Below, piece after piece: positions 26,732 through 36,037 of a DNA stretch of 64,000 nt. The stretch is from UTCHB3 sp008363265. GTDB lineage: Bacteria; Bacteroidota; Ignavibacteria; Ignavibacteriales; Ignavibacteriaceae. The DNA lies in assembly GCA_045863055.1 (NCBI GenBank), contig BTUW01000004.1, positions 124,001 to 188,000 of the forward strand, written 5' to 3'. The translations under genes were made by a program, and so were the position numbers. The notes below the pieces were generated by a model. The model saw only the letters and a list, made by a program, of their open reading frames with translations. It searched no databases and was not told the DNA's origin. Position 1 is the stretch's first letter, and each line of letters opens with the position of its first letter.

Positions 26732-27151
26732 ATGCTTAAGACAGGAGTTATCATCTGTTTTTCACTAATGATGGCAACAGCGTCGTTCGGGCAGGAAGTG
26801 CTGTCATCCAAATCGCATGCGGCAGGCGTGGTGTCGCCATACAAGACCGATTTTCAAATGGTTTTCGCCAGTTCCAACGAGGCGCTGCAGAAAGTTGCGG
26901 GACTTATTGAATCCGGCAGAAAAAAGAAAAGCGTGGAGACACTTCTTAGCGCGGCGCTGATCCTCTTCATGGAGGAAAAGTCGACCGGAAAGAAGGCCTC
27001 CATCACCGGAGCTTCACTTCTGAATGAAGCTACCCAGCTGGCTTTACGTTCAAAAAAGAGAGACCTTGTAAAGCTAGTGGCCATCTATTGGGATGATCCC
27101 GCGCTTGGGAACGATCAGCAATATGCCTTTGAGCTGACGTATGATGAATAA
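26732..27151 (+). CDS. Small secreted protein, paralogue of the next gene
   Basis: 139 residues with AAAGGAG upstream and a signal peptide (GVIICFSLMMATASFG). The mature part is a helical domain containing TDFQMVFASSNEALQKV, then LLSAALILFMEEKSTGKKAS and ITGASLLNEA; the same domain reappears in the protein at 27383. It has no catalytic motif and no C-terminal extension. I do not recognise the family. The two genes lie 231 bp apart, so they may be separately transcribed. Confidence 0.7.
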   Translation: MLKTGVIICFSLMMATASFGQEVLSSKSHAAGVVSPYKTDFQMVFASSNEALQKVAGLIESGRKKKSVETLLSAALILFMEEKSTGKKASITGASLLNEATQLALRSKKRDLVKLVAIYWDDPALGNDQQYAFELTYDE

Positions 27152-27382
27152 AATCTTTTTTGATTTTGTTTAAAAAAATCATAACTTAAGTGGGAACTTT
27201 AATCATTTGGTCATTTTTCAATTTTGTTCCGTGAAATTTTACAAATGTGAAACAAGTCACACGAACCGAATTTACAGCCCGGAAGCAGGAACAAGGCTTT
27301 ACCCGGCAAAGTTAAAACCACTGAAACACAATTTATCTAACTGTTTAATCACAATCAACCATCATCAACAAAAGGTACAACA

Positions 27383-28132
27383 ATGAAGATCACAAACAGA
27401 TTTTTCGCTTTTGTTCTCGCAGCTTTAATTTTAACCGGCTTCACGGGATATGCCCAGACGAAGACACAACCCGTTAAGACAGCCTCAAAAGCAGCTGCAA
27501 ATTTCGTTAACGTCAACAAGATCGATTTCAAGACCGAGTTCGGTTCATCGAACAGCGCTCTCTCGAAGCTGGGTGAACTTATCAGCGACGGTAGAAGAGA
27601 CGGCGATGTTAAAGCCCTCGTATCAGCAGCAATGATCCTCTTTATGGAAGAAGCTGCCACTGGTAAAAAAGCATCCATCACAGGAAAGGAACTTCTGACC
27701 GAGGCTTCAGATAAAGCCAAGAATCAGAACAACTATCAGGCCCTTCTCGCTTGCTCTGACGCGTGGGGTGCCAAATCACTCGGAAATGATGCCGCAAAAT
27801 CAGCAGAACTTGCCAAACTTGCAGCTCAGGCCAAAGCTGACCAGGCAAAAGGCCTCAGAGGTCCCGGTGCGAAAGAATGCTCTGTGCAGATCGAGAACTA
27901 CTCCGCTTACAAGATCCACATCTATGTAGACGATGTATACATGGGCGCGGTTGAACCCGGCTACTACATTAAGTTTGTGGAAATTGGCTCAGGCACAACC
28001 AAACTTTATGCCGAAACCGAATATGTTAAAGACCCCAACTCAGGCGAGGACACCTACTACTACTGGCAGGGTGAGATCAACCTGAAATCTTACAAGGATG
28101 ACAAGCCAGACTTCACATGGCAGCTCCAGTAA
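27383..28132 (+). CDS. Secreted two-domain protein, paralogue of the previous gene
   Basis: 249 residues, signal peptide ending near GYAQ. Residues about 48-125 repeat the helical domain of the protein at 26732 (TEFGSSNSALSKLGELISDG, AAMILFMEEAATGKKASITG). The rest is a beta-rich domain of about 85 residues (SVQIENYSAYKIHIYVDD, YMGAVEPGYYIKFVEI), similar in style to PEGA-like or carbohydrate-facing beta sandwiches, ending FTWQLQ. The function is unknown; periplasmic or surface location is expected. A strong terminator follows. Confidence 0.75.
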   Translation: MKITNRFFAFVLAALILTGFTGYAQTKTQPVKTASKAAANFVNVNKIDFKTEFGSSNSALSKLGELISDGRRDGDVKALVSAAMILFMEEAATGKKASITGKELLTEASDKAKNQNNYQALLACSDAWGAKSLGNDAAKSAELAKLAAQAKADQAKGLRGPGAKECSVQIENYSAYKIHIYVDDVYMGAVEPGYYIKFVEIGSGTTKLYAETEYVKDPNSGEDTYYYWQGEINLKSYKDDKPDFTWQLQ

Positions 28133-28150
28133 CCCGCTGAAAATGATTCA

Positions 28151-28185
28151 AAAAAAACCGGTCTTTATAAGACCGGTTTTTTTTT
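28151..28185 (+). terminator. Rho-independent terminator
   Basis: Stem AAAACCGGTC/GACCGGTTTT with loop TTTATAA, followed by a run of T. Ends the gene at 27383. Confidence 0.93.
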
Positions 28186-28262
28186 GGGAGGGTATGGTTT
28201 TTGGGGTTTGAATTTTGGGGTATGGGGTTTGGACCCTCCACCCTCCACCCCAAACCCTCTAA
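28186..28262. repeat. G-rich/C-rich intergenic tract
   Basis: A tract of GGGG runs followed by CCC runs that can fold back on itself (GGGTTTGG pairing with CCAAACCC). It lies between the terminator and the histidine kinase gene and could form a hairpin or G-quadruplex. Confidence 0.45.
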
Positions 28263-28330
28263 TAGTTTATAAATTACTATTTTTGCATCATCATGATAAA
28301 TAAATTTAGACGTAACCGGACCGGTCGCAG

Positions 28331-29932
28331 ATGAGAGCACCCGAGAAGCGTTTTGCCATTATTCTGTTTGTGGCGATACTGCTTCCCTCGATAGTTTACT
28401 CTGCTTACGAGTTCACGAAGCTGAATCAGAATGAAGAGCAGATACTTCAGATCTACAATTCGCAGCTTGAAGCGGTTCTGTTTTCGATCAACCAGTATTC
28501 AGAGGACGTGCTTACAAGCTGGGCAGTGAAACTCAGGAACGCCCTTTCTTCCGGGAGAACGGAAGATATCAATATTACCCTGAAGGACTTTCTGAAAGAC
28601 AAACCCCCGGTAAAGTATATAAGTATAATTTCCGGAACGTCGAACTATATCTATCCGCCTTCGCCGAGTGATTCCCTTTACCGCCACGTCGATTCGGTTA
28701 TCCAGCTCCGGAGGCCGAAACTCGACAGGCTGAAAGTTTTTCTGAAGCAGGGTTACTCAAAACTTGAGCCATTTTACATTCCGCTGGATACCCCCCTGGT
28801 ATCACTTTATTTCGTACCCGATACCCTCAACGGGAGCAACCTCCTTTACGGGCTCCTTCTGCAGCCCGAAAACTTCGTCAGGGATGTTCTTAAGAACAAG
28901 ATCCAGCAGGTGGCAGGGAAAGACTTTACCATTCCGGTGATCAACGGCGTTAAAGATTCGATCGTTGAAGGCCCCGACTCACTACTTGCTTCCCAGTTCT
29001 CGATAAGAAAAGAGCTTTGGTTCCTCCCCGGCTACTACATCGGGATAAGTCCGAAGGGGAAGAGTATTGATGAACTGGTGTACGAACGCGCCTGGCGCAG
29101 TTACGCCCTTATTTTTGTACTTAACCTGGTGATCGTGATAGGCGTGATCGTGGTATTTAAGAACATCAGAAAAGCCCTGGAACTTGTCCAGCTTAAAAGC
29201 GATTTTGTTTCAAATGTCTCGCACGAGTTGCGAACGCCTCTGGCACTGATCAGCATGTTCTCAGAGACTCTCGAACTTGGGAGGGTGCGAAGTGACAGCC
29301 GGAAGAACGAGTACTACAAGATCCTAAGCCAGGAAGCCCAGCGCCTCTCAAAGATCGTTAACCGTCTGCTTAATTTTTCACAGACGGAGGCCGGCAAGCG
29401 GAAATACCACTTTGAACACGTGGATGTGAATGAGGTTTGCGCCAAAGTTTACGAAACATACAAGTTCCACCTTGAGCACAACGGCTTTTCATTCAAGTAC
29501 CTCGAGGGGAAGGATATCCCTGTGATAATAGCTGACTATGAGGCACTCGCCGAGGCCGTGATCAATCTGATCGATAACGCCGCAAAGTACAGCCGGGACA
29601 GGAAGAATATTGAGCTTCACACCGGTTATAATGAGACAGGCGTCTACATTGAAGTCCGTGATCAGGGGATTGGGATCAAGGAGAAACACCAGACAAGGAT
29701 ATTCGAAAAGTTTTACCGGGAGAATACAGGGCCGGTACACAACACCAAAGGTGCCGGACTCGGCCTCAGCCTGGTTAAGCACATCATGGAAGATCACAAG
29801 GGAAAGATAGAACTTTTCAGTACCTACGGGCGAGGCAGCATGTTCAGGCTCCTGTTTCCCCTGAAAACAAACCAGAAATTGCAACAATTAATATTTAACG
29901 GTACAGAGCATGACAAAGATCCTGATAGTTGA
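28331..29932 (+). CDS. Membrane sensor histidine kinase
   Basis: 533 residues. A first membrane helix at about 8-26, a periplasmic sensor region of about 230 residues, a second helix near 257-277 (YALIFVLNLVIVIGVIVVF), then HisKA with FVSNVSHELRTPLALI (His298). The ATPase domain follows with LIDNAAKYS (N box), VRDQGIGI and TKGAGLGLSLV (G boxes), KFYREN between. The sensor domain is not a recognised PAS or Cache by eye. The response regulator start overlaps its end by 23 bp, so the two form one operon. Confidence 0.93.
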   Translation: MRAPEKRFAIILFVAILLPSIVYSAYEFTKLNQNEEQILQIYNSQLEAVLFSINQYSEDVLTSWAVKLRNALSSGRTEDINITLKDFLKDKPPVKYISIISGTSNYIYPPSPSDSLYRHVDSVIQLRRPKLDRLKVFLKQGYSKLEPFYIPLDTPLVSLYFVPDTLNGSNLLYGLLLQPENFVRDVLKNKIQQVAGKDFTIPVINGVKDSIVEGPDSLLASQFSIRKELWFLPGYYIGISPKGKSIDELVYERAWRSYALIFVLNLVIVIGVIVVFKNIRKALELVQLKSDFVSNVSHELRTPLALISMFSETLELGRVRSDSRKNEYYKILSQEAQRLSKIVNRLLNFSQTEAGKRKYHFEHVDVNEVCAKVYETYKFHLEHNGFSFKYLEGKDIPVIIADYEALAEAVINLIDNAAKYSRDRKNIELHTGYNETGVYIEVRDQGIGIKEKHQTRIFEKFYRENTGPVHNTKGAGLGLSLVKHIMEDHKGKIELFSTYGRGSMFRLLFPLKTNQKLQQLIFNGTEHDKDPDS

Positions 29933-30593
29933 AGATGAACCGAACATGAGGATGGGACTGATTGATAACCTCGAGTTTGAAGGTTATGAGGTTGATTTCG
30001 CCGTGGATGGTGAAGAGGGTCTCGCCAAGGCAACGAGTGAGAAATATAACCTGATCCTTCTTGATGTGATGCTTCCGAAATTTTCCGGGTTTGATATCTG
30101 CAAACAGACGAGGGCAAAGGGAATTCAGACCCCTATCATCCTTATAACCGCGAAAGGGGAGGAGATCGACAAAGTGCTCGGTCTTGAACTCGGAGCTGAT
30201 GATTATGTAACCAAACCGTTCAGCGTACGTGAACTTCTCGCGAGGATCAAGGCGGTGCTCAGGCGCGGGGCAGTTGAGTCGGAAAACGGGGATGAAGCTC
30301 TTATCGGCAGGCTGCATGTAAATTTTAAAACCTACAGGGCTGTTGTTTCAGGCACTGAAGTGCAGATGTCGCACAAGGAGTATGAAATTCTGAAGTACCT
30401 GTGGCAGAACAAAAACAACACCGTGAGTCGTGACAGCCTTCTGAATGATATTTGGGGGTATGAGGAGAGTCCGACCACCCGCACGGTCGATAATTTTATC
30501 CTGAAGCTAAGGCAGAAGATCGAGACGGACCCGAATCATCCTAAGATAATCCTGACCGTTCATGGAATAGGTTATAAACTGATCACGGGTTAG
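29910..30593 (+). CDS. OmpR/PhoB-family response regulator
   Basis: 227 residues. Receiver domain: acidic pair DEDEP-like start (ILIVEDEPNMRMG), phosphoacceptor Asp52 in LILLDVMLPKFSG, ITAKGEE and the conserved lysine in YVTKPFSVREL. The winged-helix DNA-binding domain occupies about residues 130-227 (LTVHGIGYKL at the end). It is the cognate partner of the overlapping histidine kinase; target genes are unknown. Its stop overlaps the stop of the convergent gene at 30590 by a few bases. Confidence 0.95.
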   Translation: MTKILIVEDEPNMRMGLIDNLEFEGYEVDFAVDGEEGLAKATSEKYNLILLDVMLPKFSGFDICKQTRAKGIQTPIILITAKGEEIDKVLGLELGADDYVTKPFSVRELLARIKAVLRRGAVESENGDEALIGRLHVNFKTYRAVVSGTEVQMSHKEYEILKYLWQNKNNTVSRDSLLNDIWGYEESPTTRTVDNFILKLRQKIETDPNHPKIILTVHGIGYKLITG

Positions 30594-31798
30594 TCGGTAT
30601 AAAATATCTTCTCGAGTCTTCTGATCTTGTAAAGAGCGGAGATCAGGAAATCCTGCACAGACTGGAACTCGAGGAGGTCTTTGATCACGAAATAGTCGGC
30701 AAATACAAGAATTTCCTCATTCAGTTCCATTATCCGTCTGTTGATCGGCTCCCAGGCGGTCTTGAAGAGGTATCCTTCGCGTGCCCATGCCTCCTGCTTT
30801 TGGAGGTTCTTTATTCTCGCCTCCATACTTAGTGATCCGATGCCGTGACCATTGTCTGAAAGATCGAAAGACTTTATCTCGAAGAACCTGAAATTATCGG
30901 CGGCTTTCGTGAGTTCAGCCAGATCTCTCAGATAGAGATCTTTATAGCAAGCCCACCTTATATCTTCAAGTTTCGATGCATCAGGTGGAAGTGTTGAAAT
31001 AAGCGCCAGTGCTTTTTTTGCATATTCCTTTATCCCGGTTGTTTCATCGTCCGCTATAAGGCTCTCAAGTGCATAAATGATGGAGCCGGGGTGGATACCC
31101 ATGCCGAGTTCATCGAGAAACTCGATAACATATCTGATTATAATATCGTAACGGTTTGTCAGGATCGAGATACCCTCCCTCAGTTCCTCCGGGATGAATT
31201 TCTCAACGAATTCGTCGTATCTGGCAAAATCGTAAGGTCTTCCGTGTTCGTCCACAGCTTTGTAGAGGAGGTCTTCGATGAAATCATGTCCGACAGCCAC
31301 AGCAGAATAGAGCTTTGTACCCGGATCATTTATGTTTATCACTGATGAAATGGCGCCGACCCTGTTAACGTGCGCAGCTGAGGGGAGGCCGCACTTCCTG
31401 TAAAGCCCGTACTTCCTGAAATTCTCGAAAACACTCATTGCAAAGCCTGAGTATTCTCCGTAAAATTCTTTTACCGGCTCAAGGTCAGGTATCTGTCCGG
31501 TGAGGAGCTGGCTGTGGATCCGCTGGTAGGATGGCATTTTTTCAGCTCTTGAGCGGGCATCCGAGATGTCGGTTGGGGCATCAAAGAGATGTTGCCTCGG
31601 TTTCTTGCCGTTCGGGAAGTTATTCGCCAGATAAACTTCTATATCGGCGTAAGCGATTCCTGAGAGGTCGTTGGAATATAACTGGGAAAGTAGTTTGCGT
31701 GAAGGGATTTGGCCGGTTTTCAGGCTCTCGAGGATCTCCCTCGCAGTTTCATACCGCTGATCGCCTATAAGTGCTGTAATTTCTCTGGAGTACCGCAT
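30590..31798 (-). CDS. HD-domain-like protein, possibly RelA/SpoT-type hydrolase fold
   Basis: 402 residues, soluble, mostly helical. The middle has AAHVNRVGAISSV ... YSAVAVGHDFIEDL and later EIKSFDLSDNG, which follow the H...HD...(A)D order of the RelA/SpoT hydrolase fold (HVxRV, then HDxxED, then the KxxDLxxN helix). The synthetase domain of RelA is absent. The N-terminal 130 residues are unrecognised helical repeats. If the HD residues are functional, a metal-dependent phosphohydrolase, perhaps for nucleotides, is likely. It converges with the response regulator gene and has no close co-directional partner except the small membrane protein upstream. Confidence 0.6.
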   Translation of the reverse strand: MRYSREITALIGDQRYETAREILESLKTGQIPSRKLLSQLYSNDLSGIAYADIEVYLANNFPNGKKPRQHLFDAPTDISDARSRAEKMPSYQRIHSQLLTGQIPDLEPVKEFYGEYSGFAMSVFENFRKYGLYRKCGLPSAAHVNRVGAISSVININDPGTKLYSAVAVGHDFIEDLLYKAVDEHGRPYDFARYDEFVEKFIPEELREGISILTNRYDIIIRYVIEFLDELGMGIHPGSIIYALESLIADDETTGIKEYAKKALALISTLPPDASKLEDIRWACYKDLYLRDLAELTKAADNFRFFEIKSFDLSDNGHGIGSLSMEARIKNLQKQEAWAREGYLFKTAWEPINRRIMELNEEILVFADYFVIKDLLEFQSVQDFLISALYKIRRLEKIFYTD

Positions 31799-31848
31799 GC
31801 AAAATCCGAAATAGTTATTGCAATATATGCAAAACTCCCCAAAAAATG

Positions 31849-31874
31849 CAAAAGCCCCGCGAAGGGGGCTTTTA
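31849..31874 (-). terminator. Terminator after the small membrane protein gene
   Basis: Stem AAAAGCCCC/GGGGCTTTT with a short loop. It lies between the stop of the small protein (31886) and the start of the HD-like gene, so the two are separate transcripts. Confidence 0.88.
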
Positions 31875-31885
31875 AAATACCGGGG

Positions 31886-32146
31886 TTATCTAAACTTTAT
31901 TTCATGATTTTGGTCGTGTTGATCCTTCCGGACGGGGATCAGGGGCTCTATCTTATCCTCCAGGATCAACTTCTTTTCAATGGTTGCCGGGTCATCAAGT
32001 AAAACTCCGGGAGCCGACTGTGCAACGGTATGATCCACATTCTTTTTTGACCTGAGCTGAATTATTACAACAGCAGTAATTACGATAAAACCAACTACCA
32101 ACACCAACAGGAACAGCAGATTAACTCCCGAACCGATTTGGTCCAT
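31886..32146 (-). CDS. Small single-span membrane protein
   Basis: 86 residues with one membrane helix (LLFLLVLVVGFIVITAVVII, residues 10-29) and a charged cytoplasmic tail ending in a lysine/histidine-rich stretch. No family recognised. AGGAGG lies about 7 bases before the ATG. It is followed by a clear terminator and so is probably expressed alone. Confidence 0.65.
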   Translation of the reverse strand: MDQIGSGVNLLFLLVLVVGFIVITAVVIIQLRSKKNVDHTVAQSAPGVLLDDPATIEKKLILEDKIEPLIPVRKDQHDQNHEIKFR

Positions 32147-32243
32147 TAACGCCTCCTGAATTAGTTGCCAATTATAAACTTAAATCAAACCGCAATATAC
32201 CAAAATAAATCATGTTTGTCAATATTCAGAAAATATTTTCTGC

Positions 32244-34265
32244 TCAAAAAAGTATCATTTCGGCGAGGCCCTTTTTATACATCACTTGCTCTCCGGGTGG
32301 AATATTGCCGGCCCTGTTATCCTGAATGAGCCGGAGGTGTTTCAGACCCCCCTCGGAGCAGTCGAACTCATTATCAGGTGTCACCAAAACCCACTCACCT
32401 TCATTGAAGAATGTGAGTGTACCTGTGTGGTTTCCTGTCGCAACGTCGATAATATAGACTGATCCATCGGTTGAAGAGGCAAGTAAATATCTCGAGTCGC
32501 CTGAGAATACCATCCAGTCAGCCGCACCGAATGAAACAACAACCGAACGGTTCAGGGTTGAGTCCTTCAATCCTGTAATCCTTATCTCATTGTAATCTCC
32601 CGCGAGGGCGAGATACCTGTTGTCGGGCGAGACTGCCATCGAGGTGACCGCATCAAGCACGGGGAGGTTTCCCGCGGTTTCCTTGAGTGAGTTACCCTCG
32701 AGCATCACAAGTTTGCCGTCTTCGGAAGCGGCGAGCATCATACTACCCTCATCAATGAATTCGATGGATACCACAGGCGAGCCCGACCAGGTAAATCTGT
32801 TTACCAGGGAGGCATCAGCCAATTTCCAGAGGAACACCTCTCCGAGGATCGTGCCGGCAGCAATGAGCCCCTTTTCAGTTGCAAGGGAGATGGAAGTTAT
32901 CATGCTTTTCGGTCCGGTGAAAGTCTTTTCGGTCTTTCCGCTGCTCACATCCCTGAGTACCACCGAATGTTCAGGGGATTCAGAGGCGATCATGTTCTCA
33001 TTTTTGCACCATTTCATCGAGTTCACAAATCCGAATTTCTCGCCCCCGAGCATGCTGATCTCAGTTGCATCCGCAATGCTGTAAATTTTAATGTTGTCAT
33101 CCGCGCCACCATAGCCGAAAAACTCTCCTGATGGTGAAATGTCGCTGCTGAGAACGAGACCGTCCCACGTCTGCAGGTATTTTTTCTGGTCGGGCTGCGC
33201 CTTCTGCCAGATATGGAAAGATGATGAAAGTGTGGTGAAGAGGATCGTTGAACCCACGCGGTCAACATGTATCGCCTTTACTTTGTCGGTTGAAGGTTCA
33301 AACTTGTTGAGCACCATTCTGTCGGGGATACGCCACTGCAAAACCGAACGGTCGAAATAGGCGGTTGTAGCCTGTTTGTCACCGGGCGCGATCGCGAGCG
33401 ATGTTATCTCCCCGAAAGGTTTGTACGCGAAGAGTTCGCTTTTGGTCACAAGATCGTAGGCGGCTATCTTGATATCATCGAGGAAGTAGAGAATCGCTTT
33501 TGAATTGTGAAAGAACTTTAGTTGCTCCGAATAGCCTGTTCCGCTCTTGGTGCTGAAAACGATCGACCTGGAGGTAACATCCCACACATAAATAAGCTCG
33601 TTCTCGCTGATCCCGGCCAGATATCTCCCATCCGGTGAAAATATCAATTTCTTGAAGCTGTTCGGTGTGCTTCGCGAGAGCCGTGCGACCACCTTTAACT
33701 CAGATGCGCTGATAATTAGCACTTCACCCGAAGTGTCGGCGACCGCGAAATATTCGGTTTCAGGGTTGAAATCGATGGCCGTGAAAATTTCCAGGGGCAG
33801 TTTTCCTGCACTTGCAGGTTCCTCATCCCCCTCCTCCAATACGTGGATTTCACCGCCGGAGGAGACAAAGATAAGAGTGGAACCGTCTCCAACGGCAAAT
33901 ATCGACGAACCGGGGCCACTGGGTATCTCTCCGGCTGCCACCACTTCACCGGTGGTATAGTCGGTTATAATATAAAGCCCGTCGTCACCGGCACTCACTA
34001 TGGTTGAAGAGTCATCGAGGGGTCTGAACCACCTTACAGGAGCGGTATGGCCGCCGAATACGTTCAACTGTTCAAGGGTGGAGGCATCCCAAAGGATAAG
34101 TGTGTTATCCTCGGAGGCTGTAATAAGGTGCTTTCCGTTGGAAGTGTAGCCAACCGCGGTGATGGTTCCGGAGTGACCGGTCTGCGGGAGAATGTAACCT
34201 TCCTGCGCATTGGCTGCCGCTAATATATAAACTGCCAGAAAAAGGGATTGAAATTTGATCCGCAT
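32244..34265 (-). CDS. Exported WD40 beta-propeller protein
   Basis: 673 residues with a signal peptide (FQSLFLAVYILAAANA). It consists of WD40-type repeats from about residue 25 to 640: GHSGTITAVGYTSNGKHLITASEDNTLILWD at the first, then PDGRYLAGISENELIYVWD, SGEFFGYGGADDNIKIYS and further divergent repeats, enough for two propellers. No enzyme domain is attached. WD40 proteins are scaffolds; the partner is unknown. It lies alone on the minus strand and is divergent from the OadG-OadB operon. Confidence 0.85.
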   Translation of the reverse strand: MRIKFQSLFLAVYILAAANAQEGYILPQTGHSGTITAVGYTSNGKHLITASEDNTLILWDASTLEQLNVFGGHTAPVRWFRPLDDSSTIVSAGDDGLYIITDYTTGEVVAAGEIPSGPGSSIFAVGDGSTLIFVSSGGEIHVLEEGDEEPASAGKLPLEIFTAIDFNPETEYFAVADTSGEVLIISASELKVVARLSRSTPNSFKKLIFSPDGRYLAGISENELIYVWDVTSRSIVFSTKSGTGYSEQLKFFHNSKAILYFLDDIKIAAYDLVTKSELFAYKPFGEITSLAIAPGDKQATTAYFDRSVLQWRIPDRMVLNKFEPSTDKVKAIHVDRVGSTILFTTLSSSFHIWQKAQPDQKKYLQTWDGLVLSSDISPSGEFFGYGGADDNIKIYSIADATEISMLGGEKFGFVNSMKWCKNENMIASESPEHSVVLRDVSSGKTEKTFTGPKSMITSISLATEKGLIAAGTILGEVFLWKLADASLVNRFTWSGSPVVSIEFIDEGSMMLAASEDGKLVMLEGNSLKETAGNLPVLDAVTSMAVSPDNRYLALAGDYNEIRITGLKDSTLNRSVVVSFGAADWMVFSGDSRYLLASSTDGSVYIIDVATGNHTGTLTFFNEGEWVLVTPDNEFDCSEGGLKHLRLIQDNRAGNIPPGEQVMYKKGLAEMILF

Positions 34266-34400
34266 AGTGTTGATTGACCGCCTAAATTCTTTTTTTAGTT
34301 TCTGTAATTTAACAATAAATAGTTTCCCCGAAATGATTTAAGTCACCATTTTTCACCGGCGCGGCTTCACTTTTCCTTTTTTTATGAACGGCGGTTTTAG

Positions 34401-34408
34401 TAAATTTG
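34401..34408 (+). promoter_or_regulatory. Candidate -7 element TAAATTTG
   Basis: Matches the Bacteroidota TAnnTTTG -7 box, 62 bases before the OadG start. No clear TTTG at the -33 position, so weak. Confidence 0.35.
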
Positions 34409-34469
34409 TTTCATAACTTTTTTTATTATTAGTAGGATGAAAAAAGTTACACTTTAACACACTATAAAA

Positions 34470-34814
34470 ATGAAAATTCTAACCGTAATCGGAATAATAT
34501 TCCTCTCGACATTTCTTATATCCTTTCTTGTCGCGGGCCTCATCAAACTGATATCCATCACAATAAACTACCTGAAACTACATAAAGAGCAGCAGAATGA
34601 TCAGCACGAAGAGCTGACCGAGATTCAGTCGGAAGCAGCGGGACAGGAGAGCGAACTCGAAGTGGTGGCCGCCATCGGCCTGGCACTCCAGCAATATTTC
34701 GAAGATGTTCACGACTATGAAAAGACCGTGATGACCATCCAGAAAGTAATGAAACCTTATTCACCGTGGAGCTCAAAAATTTACGGTCTCCGTCACAACC
34801 CGAGGGGGAGATAG
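34470..34814 (+). CDS. OadG-like gamma subunit of a sodium-pump decarboxylase
   Basis: 114 residues: one membrane helix (VIGIIFLSTFLISFLVAGLI), a polar linker and the family C-terminal block (LEVVAAIGLALQQYFED ... PYSPWSSKIYGLR). Gamma subunits anchor and stabilise the biotin-dependent decarboxylase complex. OadB follows after 2 bp. The alpha (carboxyltransferase/biotin) subunit is not in the window, so the pump must use an alpha subunit encoded elsewhere. Confidence 0.82.
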   Translation: MKILTVIGIIFLSTFLISFLVAGLIKLISITINYLKLHKEQQNDQHEELTEIQSEAAGQESELEVVAAIGLALQQYFEDVHDYEKTVMTIQKVMKPYSPWSSKIYGLRHNPRGR

Positions 34815-34816
34815 AC

Positions 34817-36037
34817 ATGGACACTCAAATTCTCTCTGAGATCTTCCCCGGAATATCAACACTTTTCACATCGGACCTTACAATTTCGATCGGAAGGGTG
34901 TGTCTTATGATGCTTGGGCTTCTTTTGGTTTATCTCGGCAAGAAGCAGGTGCTCGAGCCGCTCCTCATGATCCCAATGGGTATCGGAATGGCCGCCGTAA
35001 ATGCCGGAGTACTTATAATGGGAAACGGGCAGACGGGCAATCTCTTTCTCGATCCGATGGTAACAGAACCTGCGAAACTTATCGACATTCTACAGATCGA
35101 TTTCCTCCAACCGATTTACACGCTGACTTTCAGCAACGGTCTGATCGCCTGTTTTGTGTTCATGGGCATCGGAGTGCTTCTTGATGTCGGTTTTCTTCTG
35201 GCACGGCCTTTCCTGAGTATGTTCCTCGCGGTTTGCGCCGAACTGGGGACATTCCTTACGGTTCCGATCGCGATGGCAATGGGACTCAGCCCGAAAGATG
35301 CCGCGTCGGTGGCAATGATCGGAGGGGCAGACGGACCAATGGTTCTCTTCACTTCACTGCAGCTTTCACCTAAGCTGTTCGTCGCCATAACAGTTGTTGC
35401 ATATCTCTACCTCGGACTTACCTACGGAGGATACCCGTATCTCATCAAACTTCTAGTACCGAAGAGGTTGAGGGCAATAAAAATGCCCCCAAAAAAGAAG
35501 ATAAGACAGATCAGTTCATCTGAAAAACTCTATTTTTCTGTGATCGCATGTATAATTTTATGTCTTCTTTTTCCAGTTGCGGCACCACTTTTCATGTCAC
35601 TCTTCGTTGGCGTGGCAGTAAGGGAAGCGGGTCTGACACACCTGATCGACTTTATCGGGGGCCCGCTCCTGTACGGTTCAACCTTCCTTCTCGGGCTGCT
35701 GCTCGGGGTGCTCTGTGATGCGTCTCTTATCCTCGATCCGCAGATACTTCTGCTCCTTGTACTCGGTATCATAGCGCTGATACTATCCGCGGTCGGAGGT
35801 CTGATAGGCGGGTACATCATGTACTTTATTACCGGCGGGAAGTTCAACCCGGTGATAGGCATAGCCGGAGTGAGTTGTGTCCCGACAACCGCGAAAGTGG
35901 CACAGAAGTCGGTCCATGAAGTTAATCCGCAGGCGATAATTCTGCCGGAAGCCATTGGAGCAAACATTAGCGGGGTGATAACCTCGGCAATCATAGCGGG
36001 TCTCTATATTACTTTGATACCGATATTTTTCCGTTGA
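34817..36037 (+). CDS. OadB-type beta subunit, Na+-translocating decarboxylase
   Basis: 406 residues from the ATG at 34817, which has GAGGGGGAG just upstream. About nine to eleven membrane helices. Recognisable family segments include MGIGVLLDVGFLLARP, MIGGADGPMVLF and a second conserved loop ISVGVSCVPTTAKVAQ-like near the C-terminus (read as AGVSCVPTTAKVAQK). The beta subunit decarboxylates carboxybiotin and exports 2 Na+. It builds a sodium gradient from oxaloacetate or methylmalonyl-CoA decarboxylation; the actual substrate depends on the missing alpha subunit. Confidence 0.92.
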   Translation: MDTQILSEIFPGISTLFTSDLTISIGRVCLMMLGLLLVYLGKKQVLEPLLMIPMGIGMAAVNAGVLIMGNGQTGNLFLDPMVTEPAKLIDILQIDFLQPIYTLTFSNGLIACFVFMGIGVLLDVGFLLARPFLSMFLAVCAELGTFLTVPIAMAMGLSPKDAASVAMIGGADGPMVLFTSLQLSPKLFVAITVVAYLYLGLTYGGYPYLIKLLVPKRLRAIKMPPKKKIRQISSSEKLYFSVIACIILCLLFPVAAPLFMSLFVGVAVREAGLTHLIDFIGGPLLYGSTFLLGLLLGVLCDASLILDPQILLLLVLGIIALILSAVGGLIGGYIMYFITGGKFNPVIGIAGVSCVPTTAKVAQKSVHEVNPQAIILPEAIGANISGVITSAIIAGLYITLIPIFFR

